64,000 nucleotides of DNA from Artemisia argyi (GCA_030686995.1 CM060692.1:9777465-9841464), one strand, 5' to 3'. Positions 11,711 through 22,553 are shown, counted from the first letter of the stretch. Notes: generated by a model from the sequence alone, not told the origin. Numbers and translations: made by a program.

Positions 11711-12732
11711 AGCATGCTGTGAAACGAAGTCTCCATTATGACTTCTGGAGTTGCTGAAGGAGTATTGCTACTACTTGGTGTGTCCAGGAATGTATCATAA
11801 GTGGGTGCTTGCTTCTCAAAATGTTGTTCCTCATGAGGAGACATATCAAATATATCATTATTGTGACATGTGTTGAAATTTGATACCTCAGAGACTGCAT
11901 TGATGTCATAGACCGGAGGTGTGTCAGAATCTGTGTCATACTTTGCCTCCTGAAGATTTGCCATAAAAATGCAGTTCGCATCGATATCCTCTCTGTCTTC
12001 CATGTCATCCATAAGAGCCATAAAGTCATTCTCCTCTGCGTTCAACTGAAATCCTGCCTCTTTCTTTTGTGCCAACATCACTGCTTTCTGCAAGTACGCT
12101 AGATCTTTCTTGTTCGGCTTAGTAGGACAGTTCCTTGCCATATGACCTACACCCTGGCAGTTGAAACACTTTACCGAATTTCCCTGATTACCATTTCCCA
12201 AATTCCCAACAACTGGGGCTGCAACATTCCTATTCTGATAACCCATTGCCTGATTACCAACATTCTGACCCCTCTGATTTCCAACAAACTGACCCAACTG
12301 ATTCCCTGCATACTGACCATACTGATTCCCTGCAAACTGACCTGCATTCTGATTCCCTGCATTCTGCATATTCTGATATCCCTTCTGATTCCCATAAACT
12401 CCAACCATTTGGCCTTCATTGCCCATATTGAAATTCGGCTGAGCAAACTGCTTGTTGCGAGTGTTCGATGAGATCCTTTGGTTGTTGTTTGTTGGTGTAG
12501 AATAATGTCCTTGGAATGCCTTTGACAGAAAAGCAAACGCTTGGGACAATGCTGCAGTAGCTTCATCATTGTCAGTGAATTCCGGTTCTTGGAATTGTGG
12601 GTGTTGCTGTTGTGGAATAACTTCTTGTTGTTGTGGGTAGAACTGTTGTTGGTAGACCGGTGTTGGTTGTAGAATGCATGATGGTTGCATGTAGTTGTGA
12701 GTGGAAGATGATGATGGTTGTTGAGTGTTCAC
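11707..12732 (-). pseudogene. Gag C-terminal half of element F, zinc knuckle
   Basis: This block continues the gag frame directly after an in-frame TGA (12735-12733). The first 50 residues are Gln/Pro-rich. Residues about 105-185 form a Gly/Asn/Gln-rich repeat with many GNQ units about 8 residues apart. A CCHC zinc knuckle (Cys189, Cys192, His197, Cys202; CFNCQGVGHMARNC) binds nucleic acid in retroelement Gag proteins. The C-terminal part is acidic. It overlaps the downstream spacer frame by 4 bases. The GTG codon after the stop is not a likely start; this was one gag gene with the upstream block. Confidence 0.82.
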
Positions 12733-13494
12733 TCATAAAGGTGTTGGTGTATTAGCAATTAATGCAAGAGGATCATGATTCTTTGCCAATCTTTCTTTCC
12801 TTACTTCATTAGCCTCAGCTTGGTTTTGCTTCAAAAAGTCATAGAGTTGATCATAATTCACCTTATGTAAGTCCTTTGTTTGATTGACAATTGTAACATA
12901 ACGACCCCATTCTTCTGGAAGGTTATTGATGAATTTGATGTTTGTTGCAATTGGTCGAGGTGTCAACTTGTTTCTGATTAACTCATTCATCAAAGTGCAA
13001 AACCTGGTGTAGTATGATTCAATTTGTTCACCTTTGGTGGATGTGAAATTCTCCCATTCAGTAAGAAGTTTGTTCTCAACGTCTTGTTGTCCAATCTCTG
13101 TTCCATGACATATCCTTCTAACATGTTCCCACATAGCATAAGCAGTTTCACAGCTGTCGACCGCAGCAAAGATCTCCCGTGGTAATCCAAGTTGGATTAA
13201 ATGCATTGCCATATCATCTGCAGCGATCTGCTTCTTGTCTTCCTCTGTGTAATCTGCTTCTGTTTGTTCACGCACAAATGGTTGAGTAGGAGGTGTTTCA
13301 TTTGGATTACCTTCAATTTGAACTTGTCTTGGCTGAAATGGACCTTTTTCAATGGATTTGATCATTAATTTACCATCAGGCTTTGTTTTGATGTAACGAA
13401 GCATGCGGCTTGTCCATGGAAGATATCCACCTTTTTCAAGCATCGGAGGTCGGTTTTCGGCACCGGCAGCATGAATGTCTTGTTGAGTTGCCAT
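12733..13494 (-). pseudogene. Gag N-terminal half of element F
   Basis: The ATG at 13494 is the first in frame after the leader and gives the N-terminal MATQQDIHAAG. The 253 residues match the capsid-like Gag (UBN2 type) of Asteraceae Copia elements: a RPPMLEKGGYLPWTSRM motif near residue 16, an AYAMWEHV motif in the middle and EQIESYYTRF further on. The block ends at an in-frame TGA followed at once by the same reading frame, so the stop is a nonsense mutation; CGA to TGA decay is a plausible origin. Confidence 0.82.
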
Positions 13495-13889
13495 GATTTG
13501 AATTCAAAGTGAAACGTTGTTCTGAGGATCTTTTGAAAGATAACAAAGGTTGTTGTTGAAGATTAGATGTTTTGGTGAAGATGAAAGTTCGTTCTCGGTT
13601 GATCTGATTGATTTCGTAATTTCCCGCCAAAAATCGAGTATGAAAATTTTCTTTCTCAAAATTTGAAAATCTCAAAGAAATACAATTCTAAGGTTACCAG
13701 AAAAATTTGAGTTTTGAAAATTTTTTCGCCAAATTTTACCGAATTTTTTTGAATTTTGGCCTAAAAATTTGAATTTTCGGCCGAAATTTTCAACGTTATA
13801 CCAAACTTTGAATCTCGCGTAAAAATTGAACGTAAAGTCTCGTGTGAAAAATAAATTTTACTCAAATTTTCCCGCCAAAAAACTCGATA

Positions 13890-14480
13890 GGATTCTGAAA
13901 GTTCTAACTCGATAAGTTTGGAAAATTCTAACTCGATAAGTCTGTTAAGGTTTCTAACTCGATACGTGCTTTGGGTTTCTAACTCAATAGGTAGTCTTCA
14001 AACTCGATAAGATCTTTGCTTCAAACTCGATAAGATCTTTTGCTTCTAACTCGATAAGATATTTGCTTCTAACTCGATAAGATATTTGCTTCTAACTCGA
14101 TAAGAGCTTTGCTATTAACTCGATAAGATCTTTTGCTTCTAACTCGATAAGGTAATAAAATTTCGGCAGAGTATCCCCTAAGAAAGTAGCAACGCTGATC
14201 CTAACTCGATAAACGATTAGGAAATCAAGGCTAACTCGCCAAAATCCACAAATCCAAACTCGATAAGATATTAAGAAACCTAACTCGATAAAATGAAGCA
14301 CCTAACTCGATATGATGAGCACCTAACTCGAAAGTTGTAATCTAACTCGATAAAATGAAGCACCTAACTCGATAGGATGAGCACCTAACTCGAAAGTTGT
14401 AAACCTAACTCGATAACTTCTTACACCTAACTCGATAAGCACCAGAATCCCAACTCGAAAGAAACTTCAAACTTGAAAGA
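13890..14480 (-). repeat. Leader minisatellite of element F
   Basis: The core TAACTCGATAAG (plus-strand reading) recurs about 25-30 times between gag and the primer site. Spacing is about 23-24 bp in the left half and about 20-22 bp on the right. A higher-order unit of about 60 bp with the endings GAAGCAC, GAGCAC and AGTTGTAA is repeated twice between 14290 and 14410. Confidence 0.9.
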
Positions 14481-14534
14481 AATTGACCCTAACTCGAAAA
14501 CTATGCGATGAACAGTAACCACGAATCACAAAAA

Positions 14535-14548
14535 CCACTTTTATACCA
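14535..14548 (-). other. Primer-binding site of element F (degenerate tRNA-iMet)
   Basis: On the minus strand the sequence next to the LTR end reads TGGTATAAAAGTGG, close to the TGGTATCAGAGC complement of initiator Met tRNA. It is immediately adjacent to the LTR terminal CA. Confidence 0.65.
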
Positions 14549-14945
14549 TGTTTTTTCAACCAAATCAAACCTAAAACAACCTATATTATCCCTAGGCGAT
14601 TGATACGACTTGTAGGACCGTAGAACAACCTATTTCACATATGATTCAAGCCTAAATCTAGAGAGAGAAAGTAAGTAGAGAGAGAGAGTGAATGGGAACT
14701 CTAGTGTGTGAAAATAATAACCTTGTTAATGACTAAGAGAACCAACCTCTAAAATGAGGTTTACAAGAGTATTTATACATGAAGTCTAGGGCATCATCTA
14801 TCTTATACATTATTACACTAATGGCCCTTAGACATTCACAAAACATGAATACTAAGCCTAAACTTCATCGTAATGATATTCTAAAGCAACCTATAACAAT
14901 ACGTTAATGACCGACACTTTTTATAAATAAAATACGATGCTAACA
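14549..14945 (-). mobile_element. 5' LTR of Copia element F
   Basis: On the minus strand this 397-bp LTR begins TGTTAGCATC and ends GAAAAAACA. A TATA box (TATAAATAC) sits at about 14772-14780. The sequence on its high-coordinate side is type-E LTR DNA, so GATGT (14946-14950) is the candidate target duplication. Confidence 0.75.
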
Positions 14946-15531
14946 GATGTCCTAGTGTGTAGGTTAGGACTTAGTCGAGTCATTGTGTGAAGGCTTGGTT
15001 CGGGTGAAGAACCAAGTGTGTCAAGTGTGTGATGGTTTGGTTTGGGTGAAGAACCAAGTATGTCGACTATGTGAAGACTTGGATCAGGTGAAGATTCAAG
15101 ATTAGACAAGAGTGCTTGTTCGTGTGGCCACGTGGGCCTTGGAGTAGATTGGTTCTAGCTACGATTAGAACTCTACATTATGCTTAGTGTCGTTAAGCCT
15201 TGTGTAAGCATGTGTACAGATTGCTCCGCCTGAAGGAGTGTGTTGATATAGTGATTGATAACTCTCGAGTGTGATACTTGGGGAGTGGAGTAGGACGGAG
15301 AGTGAGCTTCGTGCAGAACCACTATAAATCACCGCGTCTCTTGGTTGTATTCTTTCCTTACTCTTTACTTTACTTGTTTCATTTGTGTATGCTAGTAACC
15401 AAATTGATATCACATAACTAGTAGAATTCAACGAGTTTGTAAATGTAAATTAACAGGACCTAAAACGCCTAAACGCTTTAGAAAATTAAAAAGAAGCGGT
15501 GAAACTATTCAACCCCCTTCATGTTTTCACA
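14946..15531 (+). mobile_element. 3' part of a type-E Copia LTR, split by element F
   Basis: It aligns with 36549-37139 and 40317-40904, the ends of the two LTRs of element E. It ends in CACA followed by a tRNA-iMet primer site, so it is a 5' LTR. The missing front portion should lie beyond element F, outside the window. Three hairpin repeats are present at 14985-15102. Confidence 0.85.
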
Positions 15532-15624
15532 ATTGGTATCAGAGTTTCGTTTATCAAGATCTTTAAAGTATACTGTACTTTAAAACTTGAATCGATCTAT
15601 GGAATCAAAATGGTATCTAGAAGG
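15532..15624 (+). other. Primer site and leader of a type-E Copia element
   Basis: TTGGTATCAGAG (15533-15544) matches the initiator Met tRNA primer site. The following 80 bases match the leader of element E at 37141-37230 and end in ATCTAGAAGGG. After that the sequence switches to a LINE. Confidence 0.8.
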
Positions 15625-17054
15625 GACCCACTTTCGCCATTCCTCTTCTTAATTGTTGTTGAAGCTCTTCAAGTATCCATCATTGAGGCGTGCAATAAAA
15701 ATCTTTTCAAAGGTCTGTATTTAAATGAGGACAACACTAATTTATCCCTTCTTCAATATGCGGATGATGCACTCTTTTTTGGTGAATGGTCCATGTGGAA
15801 TGCTAAGAAGCTAGTAATGGTCCTAAAATGTTTCCAAGAAGCATCTGGCCTTCGTGTTAATCTCGCGAAAAGCAAATTATATGGCATTGGTGTTAATTCA
15901 GAAGAAGTTAATAGAGCTGCTAATGAATCGTGTGGAGAGTTGGTGTGACGTTATAAATCGATTTACAAATTGTCTATCCTCGTGGAAATCGTGTGGAGAG
16001 TTGGTGTGACGTTATAAATCGATTTACAAATTGTCTATCCTCGTGGAAATCGAAAATTCTTTCCATAGGAGGTCGCTTGACTCTTACAAAAGCGGTCTTG
16101 GGTAGTCTTCCATTATTTGATTTTTCTATTTTTAGAGATCCTTCAAAGGTTCTTCGTAAGTTAGAAAACATTCATTCTCGCTTCTTTTGGGGATTCAAAG
16201 ATGGAAGTAAGGGTATTTCATAGGTCAAGTGGAGCAAAGTATGCTCTAATAAAAATGTTGGGGGTTTTGGGGTTGGTTCCCTAAAAGCGTTGAATCTTGG
16301 TCTTTTGGGAAAATGGAAATGGCGTTTTCTCAACGAACAAGAAGCTTTATGGAGAAAGGTAATATCAGTTCTTTATGAAAATGATGGTGGTTTCCAAAAT
16401 ATAACAGGTACAGGCATAAAGAAGGGTATATGGGATGGCATTGTAAGCTCTTCTTTGGCTATTGATGACGTGGGATTGGCCTTTAGTCATTCGTTCATAA
16501 AGAAGGTTTCCATTGGTGACTCGACTTTGTTTTGGACAGATTCTTGGGTAGCCCCTGGTCCTTGTCTCAAGCTTCGCTTCCCGCGGTTGTATGCATTGGA
16601 AACTAATAAAGCAACTAAGGTTAAAGATAGATGGGTGAGGTCTAATGGAAGTGGCATAAGCTCCTGGAATTGGAGATCTCATCCAAGAGGTCGTGCTCTT
16701 GATAACTTAAACTCTATACAGACACTTCTAAATGGTACGCAAATAAATGTTGGTTCCTCGGATAGATGGTTTTGGAATTATGATTCTAAGGGTATGTTTT
16801 TAGTTAAGCGATTAGCATCCTTAATTAACAATCATATTCTTTCTGAGGATTCTTCTATTCCCCACCATAAATGGATTCCTTGGGTTCCAATTAAAGTAAA
16901 TCTTTGCGTCTGGAGAGCTGCTATGGATAGACTTCCTACCTATCCTAATTTGGCTATGAGAGGTGCGTGCTTGCTTCTACAATATGTCCAAAATACAATA
17001 TGGAAGAATTTAGGGAGATGGTGGAATTTTCGCTCTCAACATAATTGCGCGTAA
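15625..17054 (+). pseudogene. LINE reverse transcriptase (partial) with zf-RVT region
   Basis: The segment starts at the DPLSPFLF motif of LINE reverse transcriptases and contains the catalytic YADD motif (about 15759-15770), so palm motifs upstream are missing. A 61-bp exact tandem duplication (15926-16047) shifts the frame and ends the first open segment at 15948. The frame resumes at about 15993 with the SIGGRLTLTKAVLGS motif. An in-frame TAG at 16221-16223 probably replaces a Trp codon. The rest (16290-17054) carries the Trp-rich region and the start of the zf-RVT domain near its C terminus (WVPIKVNLCVWRA). The protein once primed reverse transcription of LINE RNA at nicked targets; this copy is dead. 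Confidence 0.85.
15926..16047 (+). repeat. Exact 61-bp tandem duplication in the LINE
   Basis: Copies occupy 15926-15986 and 15987-16047, starting AATCGTGTGGAGAG. I see no difference between them. The length is not a multiple of three, so it breaks the RT frame. Confidence 0.92.
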
Positions 17055-17377
17055 CTCGGTTGTCTCAGGAGGTGGAGAAACAACTATGTACATGCCTCGG
17101 GGGATCAAAAACCAAAGGTTCTCGCTGAGGATCTTTTTTCACAACTTCAAAGGTATTCGTTACTTTGGATAGCAAACCGATCTTCTATGGCATCTAATGA
17201 TTGGTCGGCTTGGATATCGAACCCGTCAAGCTGCATATCTTGATCGGTTGGTTAGGCGCAAGTTTGGGGTTGTTTATTTTGATTCTTCTTTTGTATGACA
17301 AGTTAATGGTGTAATTAATTTGGCCCCTACTTGGGGCATCTAATATAATCGTTGCCATTTCCAAAAAAAAAAAAAAA

Positions 17378-17782
17378 GAATTGTTTTAAAACCTTCACAC
17401 ATAAAACTGTCAAAATATTTGCTACACCCAATTGATTCACATATATATTTGTGTGAACTTTTTTATTCTTTCACTTTAAAGTGTACGTGTAACCATGCTC
17501 TATTTTGTAGTAGTGTTTTGAACCACATAGCTATCCTAATTAAAATTTTAATGCCTTTTAATACAAAAATGAAGAACAACAAAAACATAAAAATATACAA
17601 TGATAAACTTGATTTCATATGCTTAACATCAAGTTTGTATATATTATTCAATTTCATGAAAAAAATCCCAAATTTAAATTTCATTAAATTCTTACTCAAT
17701 ACAATCATTCATTCTCAATCTAATTACAACCCACAAACCGCTCAATTACTTTACAAACAACCACAAACCCTAAACCCAACAG

Positions 17783-17786
<4 letters not shown>
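17378..17786. other. AT-rich DNA, no feature recognised
   Basis: There is an open frame of 143 codons at 17419-17850, but it is AT-biased and runs into the (TA)n array as Ile/Tyr repeats, so it is not supported as a gene. Confidence 0.6.

Positions 17787-17847
<61 letters not shown>
17787..17847. repeat. (TA)n microsatellite
   Basis: About 30 uninterrupted TA units. It is the left flank of a foldback element. Confidence 0.97.
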
Positions 17848-17850
<3 letters not shown>

Positions 17851-18231
17851 GGATCTAGTAAAAAGTAAATTAAAATAAGAAGTGGTGAGAAGTGACAAAA
17901 ACCACGCATTTGAGATGCGATGACTTGCATTAGATGCATTTCTATTCATATAGATGCAACATCATGAGTTTCGAAAGTTAATTTGATGTATAGATGGTGC
18001 AAATTGATTTTCATGACTTCGGCACGTGCAGAGGAATAAAAAAACAAGAGAAATCACGAAATGCATCTAATATACATATATGCATCTGATTAAAAGTTAT
18101 AAACCACACTATGAAGCGTTATAATGCATCCAAGATTATAGGGATGCTTCTAATTTAGGTCGGTGCAACTCGGATTTATGGTTATAGATCTTCTTATTCG
18201 TTCTTATTTTAAATAATTTTCATATTTGATC

Positions 18232-18244
<13 letters not shown>
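17848..18244. mobile_element. MITE-like element bracketed by (TA)n arrays
   Basis: The two ends are imperfect inverted repeats over about 45 bp: the left end has TAGGGATC and AAAATAAGAAG, and the right end read in reverse has TAGGATC and AAAATAAGAAC. Long TA arrays abut both sides, like Micron-type elements that insert in TA microsatellites. It has no coding capacity. Confidence 0.5.

Positions 18245-18312
<68 letters not shown>
18245..18312. repeat. (TA)n microsatellite
   Basis: About 34 TA units on the right flank of the preceding foldback element. The sequence after it (AGGGGATGGTTAATGTGAG) resembles another element end. Confidence 0.97.
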
Positions 18313-18315
<3 letters not shown>

Positions 18316-18515
18316 GATGGTTAATGTGAGATCAAACTTAAAGTTATAAAAATAAGATCTAGTTTAAACAACCATTAAAAACAGTTATAAATAACCATTT
18401 TAGCAATAATGCACAAAAAATAAAATACTAGTACAAATTAACATGTTAGCAACTAATAACCAACTAATACATGAATCTGGATTACTGATACACAATTAAA
18501 ATTTTTACATTTTGT

Positions 18516-18745
18516 CCGTTTTTTTTGGTTTTTGTCTTTTTTTTACATTTTCGTTCGTTGTTTTACATTTTCATCTGTTTTTTTGATTTTGTCTGTTTTT
18601 TTTAGGTTTTCGTTCGTTTTTTTACATTTTCTCTCATTCTTATACGTTTTTGTCTTTTTTTCTAACGTTCTCATACGTTTTCGTTCATTTTTTGCATTTT
18701 CATACGTTTTTATCTATTCTAATCCGTTTTTATACGTTTTCACAA
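18516..18745. repeat. T-rich degenerate repeat (TTTTTACRTTTTCGTYCG)
   Basis: A degenerate unit of about 20 bp on a T-rich strand. It is the inverted counterpart of the A-rich array at 18901-19495. Confidence 0.75.
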
Positions 18746-18900
18746 CATGGGTATTGAATGTTGATGCTAATACCCTGTAATTGTTGTTTCTATTTTTTAG
18801 AAATTTGATGTTTTTTTGTTGTAATTTAGCATACCCATATTTTAAAATGAGTTTTTTTTTAAGTCAAAGGACTAGTTGTTGAAGGTTGATGTTAATAACG

Positions 18901-19495
18901 TAAAAAAATGAACGAAAACGTAAAAAATAGACAAAAAAAAAATAAAACGGATGAGAATGTAAAAAAACAAAGGAAAACGTAAAAAGACAGACGAAAACGT
19001 AAAAAAAGGGACAAAAACGAAAAAAACAGACGAAAACGAAAAAAACGGATGAAAACTTAAAAAACGGAGGAAAACGTAAAAACAGACGAAAACGAAAAAA
19101 ATGGATGATAACGTAAAAAAACGGAGGAAAATTTTAAAATACAGACGAAAACGAAAAAAAAACGGATGAAAACGTAAAAAACAAAGAAAAACGTAAAAAT
19201 ACAGACGAAACCAGAAAAAAACGGTTAGGAATGGATAAAAATGTAAAAAAAATGGACGAAATCATATGAAAACGTTAGAACAACGGACAAAAACATAAAA
19301 AAGACGGACGTAAACGTAAAAAAACAGACAAAAACGAAAAAAATAGACGAAAACGTAAAAAAACAGACGAAAACAAAAAAAACGGATGAAAACGTAAAAA
19401 AAATGAGGAAAACGTAAAAAAAAAGAGACGAAAACGAAAAAAATGGACAAAAATGTAAAAAAATAGACGAAAACGTATTAAAACGGAACTTAAGA
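18901..19495. repeat. A-rich degenerate repeat (CRGACGAAAACGTAAAAAA)
   Basis: Roughly 28-30 degenerate units of about 20 bp over nearly 600 bp. Most contain an ACG step between A runs. Confidence 0.85.
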
Positions 19496-19507
19496 ATGTA
19501 TTAAAAA

Positions 19508-19710
19508 AATTGCACCGTTCGTCCTTTTGGTTTGCGAAATGACTAGTATACCCTCATGGGACTTCAGATGTAACAACACTTAACAACCATTAGTGGGGGA
19601 GGGACTAACGACGCCAAACATTTGCCCGTTAAGGACGAACGGTGCAGTTTTTTTTGTCAAAGGACTAACGACGCCAGTCAACGCAAACCACAAGGACGAA
19701 CGGTGTAATT
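19508..19710. mobile_element. MITE-like element with inverted ends
   Basis: TTGCACCGTTCGTCC at the left end is matched in reverse by GGACGAACGGTGTAA at the right end, and the similarity continues into GGTTTGCG. A third copy of GGACGAACGGTGCA lies inside at about 19634. It is noncoding. Confidence 0.6.
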
Positions 19711-19716
19711 TACTCT

Positions 19717-19898
19717 TCAAGTTATTTATAACTTGATTGATCAAGTTGGCCAATTATCAACCATTGGATCAAATAAAATAACTCAAATCAAAAGAACATG
19801 AGATGATTTGAGCCATTAGATTAACTATTGCAATGACTCAAACCAAAAGAAAATGGTTGATAATTGCAACTTGATCAATCAAGTTATAAATAACTTGA
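19717..19898. mobile_element. MITE-like element with about 45-bp inverted ends
   Basis: The left end TCAAGTTATTTATAACTTGA is matched in reverse at the right end, and pairing continues through TTGATCAAGTTG and ATTATCAACCATT. Its length is 182 bp and it is noncoding. A clear target duplication is not visible. Confidence 0.7.
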
Positions 19899-22077
19899 GA
19901 GGATCTATCTCCATTTTTAAACTTCCAAATCCATACGATATATTCATAGAAGTGAGTGAAAATAGATTTTTTTTATTGATAGTCAAACCCGCTTAAATTA
20001 TCACATGTGATATAATACTAATTTGTATATCCGAACAATTAACATTATGTCATAAAATAATCATAAATATTAGTATAGAACTCTAAAAGATTAACTATTT
20101 TTTGCAATAAAATATACATATCATTAACTTTTAAAATATACGGAGTACATAATATTCGAACCTCTAAATGAATACAGTTTATTTATAGAAGTAGACGAAA
20201 ATAAAAGAAAAAAATTGATATTTAAACTCATTTAATATATCACACACATCTGTAAACTCAAACAATCAAGATGCTATAAAATGAGCATAGCTTTCAAAAT
20301 TTTGTCTAATATGTTGGATCAAGTCTGCTACAATACCAACTCTTTTGAAAGTTTAAGCATCCACGATTTGTAACTTTTTCTAATTGACAACTACGTCTCT
20401 ACATCATTTGACAACTTATTCGTTTCGTTTTACCACTGGTTGTCTCCGTTTCTATATGATGTGCAGTTTGGTTCTACCAACACACCAACTTTGCTAGGCT
20501 TCAATAGTGGCGAAAAGGGTGTGCAAGTGGTGTGGTCGAACAGGGTCTCACAATCTAAGGGGCTCACATTGTGTGTTTATGCTATATATACGACGGAGAA
20601 AACTTAACATACCCAGTGGGTAAACTACTTAGTGACTAAAAACACAATTAATGCTTGCTTGTAATATGTGGCATGAAAGGAATAAAAACGCAATTAATGC
20701 TTTATTTCTTTTTTCCCAATAACTGAATACCACCTAATCCGGGTAAACTACCCCGTGGGTAGATGTATCCATGCCTATATACGACTGCCTCTTTTTTGTA
20801 AATCTCATTAGTTAAATACAACTCATCTTACCATAATAAATAAAACATCGTTAAAGGAGACTCATTATAAAAAATTGTTATAAATAAACACTTTTTATAT
20901 ACCTCTTTGAGTATTTTTTTTGTTTCTTGATGGGACCTCTTTTTAATTTTTATCGAGGCCTCCAAATTCATTTTCCGAGCCTACTAAGCTTTTAATAAAG
21001 CAAAGTAGCAAACCTATGATTATCATGTCCAACTTGCTCCATTATTGATACGTACGAATTATTTTCTTATTCCACTGGCACCTTTTCTTTCCCACTAAGT
21101 TTTTGCTTTTCTACTTTTCTAATTCACCTACTTTACCACTAGTACAAAATATGAATAAAGGTGGATAAAATTTATCAAGTATGGAGTACTATTTAAAAAG
21201 AGAACTAGAATCAAAGTTAAAGCTAGGAGCATCTGAAATATAATTTTCATTATTAAAAGTTCGTTGAATTTAATCCCATTAACCATGTTAATCAAAATAT
21301 AAACACTTAAACATAAACGTAAAGTAAACCTTACTTGATTCGAGATATGCACGTGAACGCCATGGAATATAAGTATATTACAAATGTAAATCAACTTACA
21401 TATGTACCATTGCAAGATTCCTGATGACTACGCACGATAATTTCACACAAACATTGATTCGTGGGTATTCACCCACATAGTACGCACAAATACAAATTAC
21501 CCATCATTAGCGAATTAGAAAACAATTCAAGTTTACCCACTAATTTCTAATAACTTTTCTCATGGATTCACCCACAACATTGTATTTCGTGTGTGAGTTG
21601 TGGGTAAACTCTTTGCGCAAAAGCCTTTCCCTCCAATCACCCACAAATTCAACTATCGTGGGTAAATATATCGGTTTTATTGTGGGAAAATATTTGTTGC
21701 CCACGAATTACACACGACCATAATGCCCAAGGGTAATTCTTTGTGGCTAATTTGAGGTAACTAAATACGCATGATCAATTTCAGGGGTACTTAAAGTGGT
21801 AACTTAATGTCGATAAACTAAAAACACACATAATTTCAGCACTGTTAAGAAATCTCTACATTGGTGTTCAACGGAAAAAATTGCGATTTTTACTCAAGAC
21901 ATGGAAATTTAAGAACCGGTAAACAAGTACGACTAAAAGCAAAAGTGTTTCTAGCCAGTGTTATGTGAGGGGAGCCATTAAGCAAAAGGTTGTTTTTCAA
22001 TTCTCGTCTCAAATATTTATTATGTGAGATATTATGTGGTAAAACGATGTGTGGATATGTTGTCCTTGAGAAAGGAA

Positions 22078-22080
<3 letters not shown>
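19899..22080. other. AT-rich intergenic DNA
   Basis: No gene is supported. Between 21430 and 21790 words such as CACCCACA and CGTGGGTA recur in both orientations, hinting at a decayed foldback element. The stretch 21043-21144 resembles 31188-31314, upstream of the host gene. Confidence 0.5.

Positions 22081-22149
<69 letters not shown>
22081..22149. repeat. (TA)n microsatellite
   Basis: About 34 AT/TA units flanking the palindromic element on its left. Confidence 0.97.
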
Positions 22150-22152
<3 letters not shown>

Positions 22153-22553
22153 TATCTTTATTTTCAGAACCCTGTTAAGTGCGGGAACTGCGAGAACTCA
22201 AATTTTGCATTAGAAAACATGCATGTTCATATAAAACATGTATGTTTTCTTACATACACCTTAATACACATACATGTTCATATAAAAACCTGTTAAGTGC
22301 AATAGATCAATGCAAAATGGTTTTATTTTTAGAACCATGTTAAGTGCGGGAACTGCGAGAACTCTAATTATGCATTAGAAAACATGCATGTTCATATAAA
22401 ACATGTATGTTTTCTTACAAATACCTTAATACGCAGGCATGTGTATTAAGGTGTATGTAAGAAAACATACATGTTTTATATGAACATGCATGTTTTTTAA
22501 TGCAAAATTAGAGTTCTCGCAGTTTCCGCACTTAACAGGGTTCTGAAAATAAA

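Larger units (their letters stand above)
6317..14945 (-). mobile_element. SIRE/Maximus-like Copia retrotransposon F (truncated)
   Basis: Read on the minus strand the order is 5' LTR, tRNA-iMet-like primer site, leader with a minisatellite, gag, zinc knuckle, long coiled-coil spacer, protease, integrase and reverse transcriptase. RNase H and the 3' end are missing because element G begins there. Coding sequence is broken by one in-frame stop and three frame changes, so F is inactive. It sits inside an LTR of the type-E Copia family: sequence matching 36549 onward in element E starts exactly at 14946. Confidence 0.85.
15625..17377 (+). mobile_element. 5'-truncated LINE (L1/RIL-type)
   Basis: The 3' part of a LINE ORF2 is followed by a noncoding tail and 15 A residues (17363-17377). 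The 5' end is truncated inside the RT domain and abuts type-E leader sequence. I do not see a target-site duplication: the bases after the poly(A) tail (GAATTGTTTT) do not match those before the LINE. Confidence 0.85.

Noticed and set aside
15165..15431. An 88-codon minus-strand ORF, also open at 36773-37039 and 40536-40802
   Set aside because: It lies antisense within the type-E LTR and is preserved in three copies that are still very similar, so openness is expected without selection. No domain or promoter supports it.
17787..17847. ORFs of Ile/Tyr repeats across the (TA)n arrays (also near 22100, 22600, 31530 and 39150)
   Set aside because: They are translations of microsatellites, not genes.
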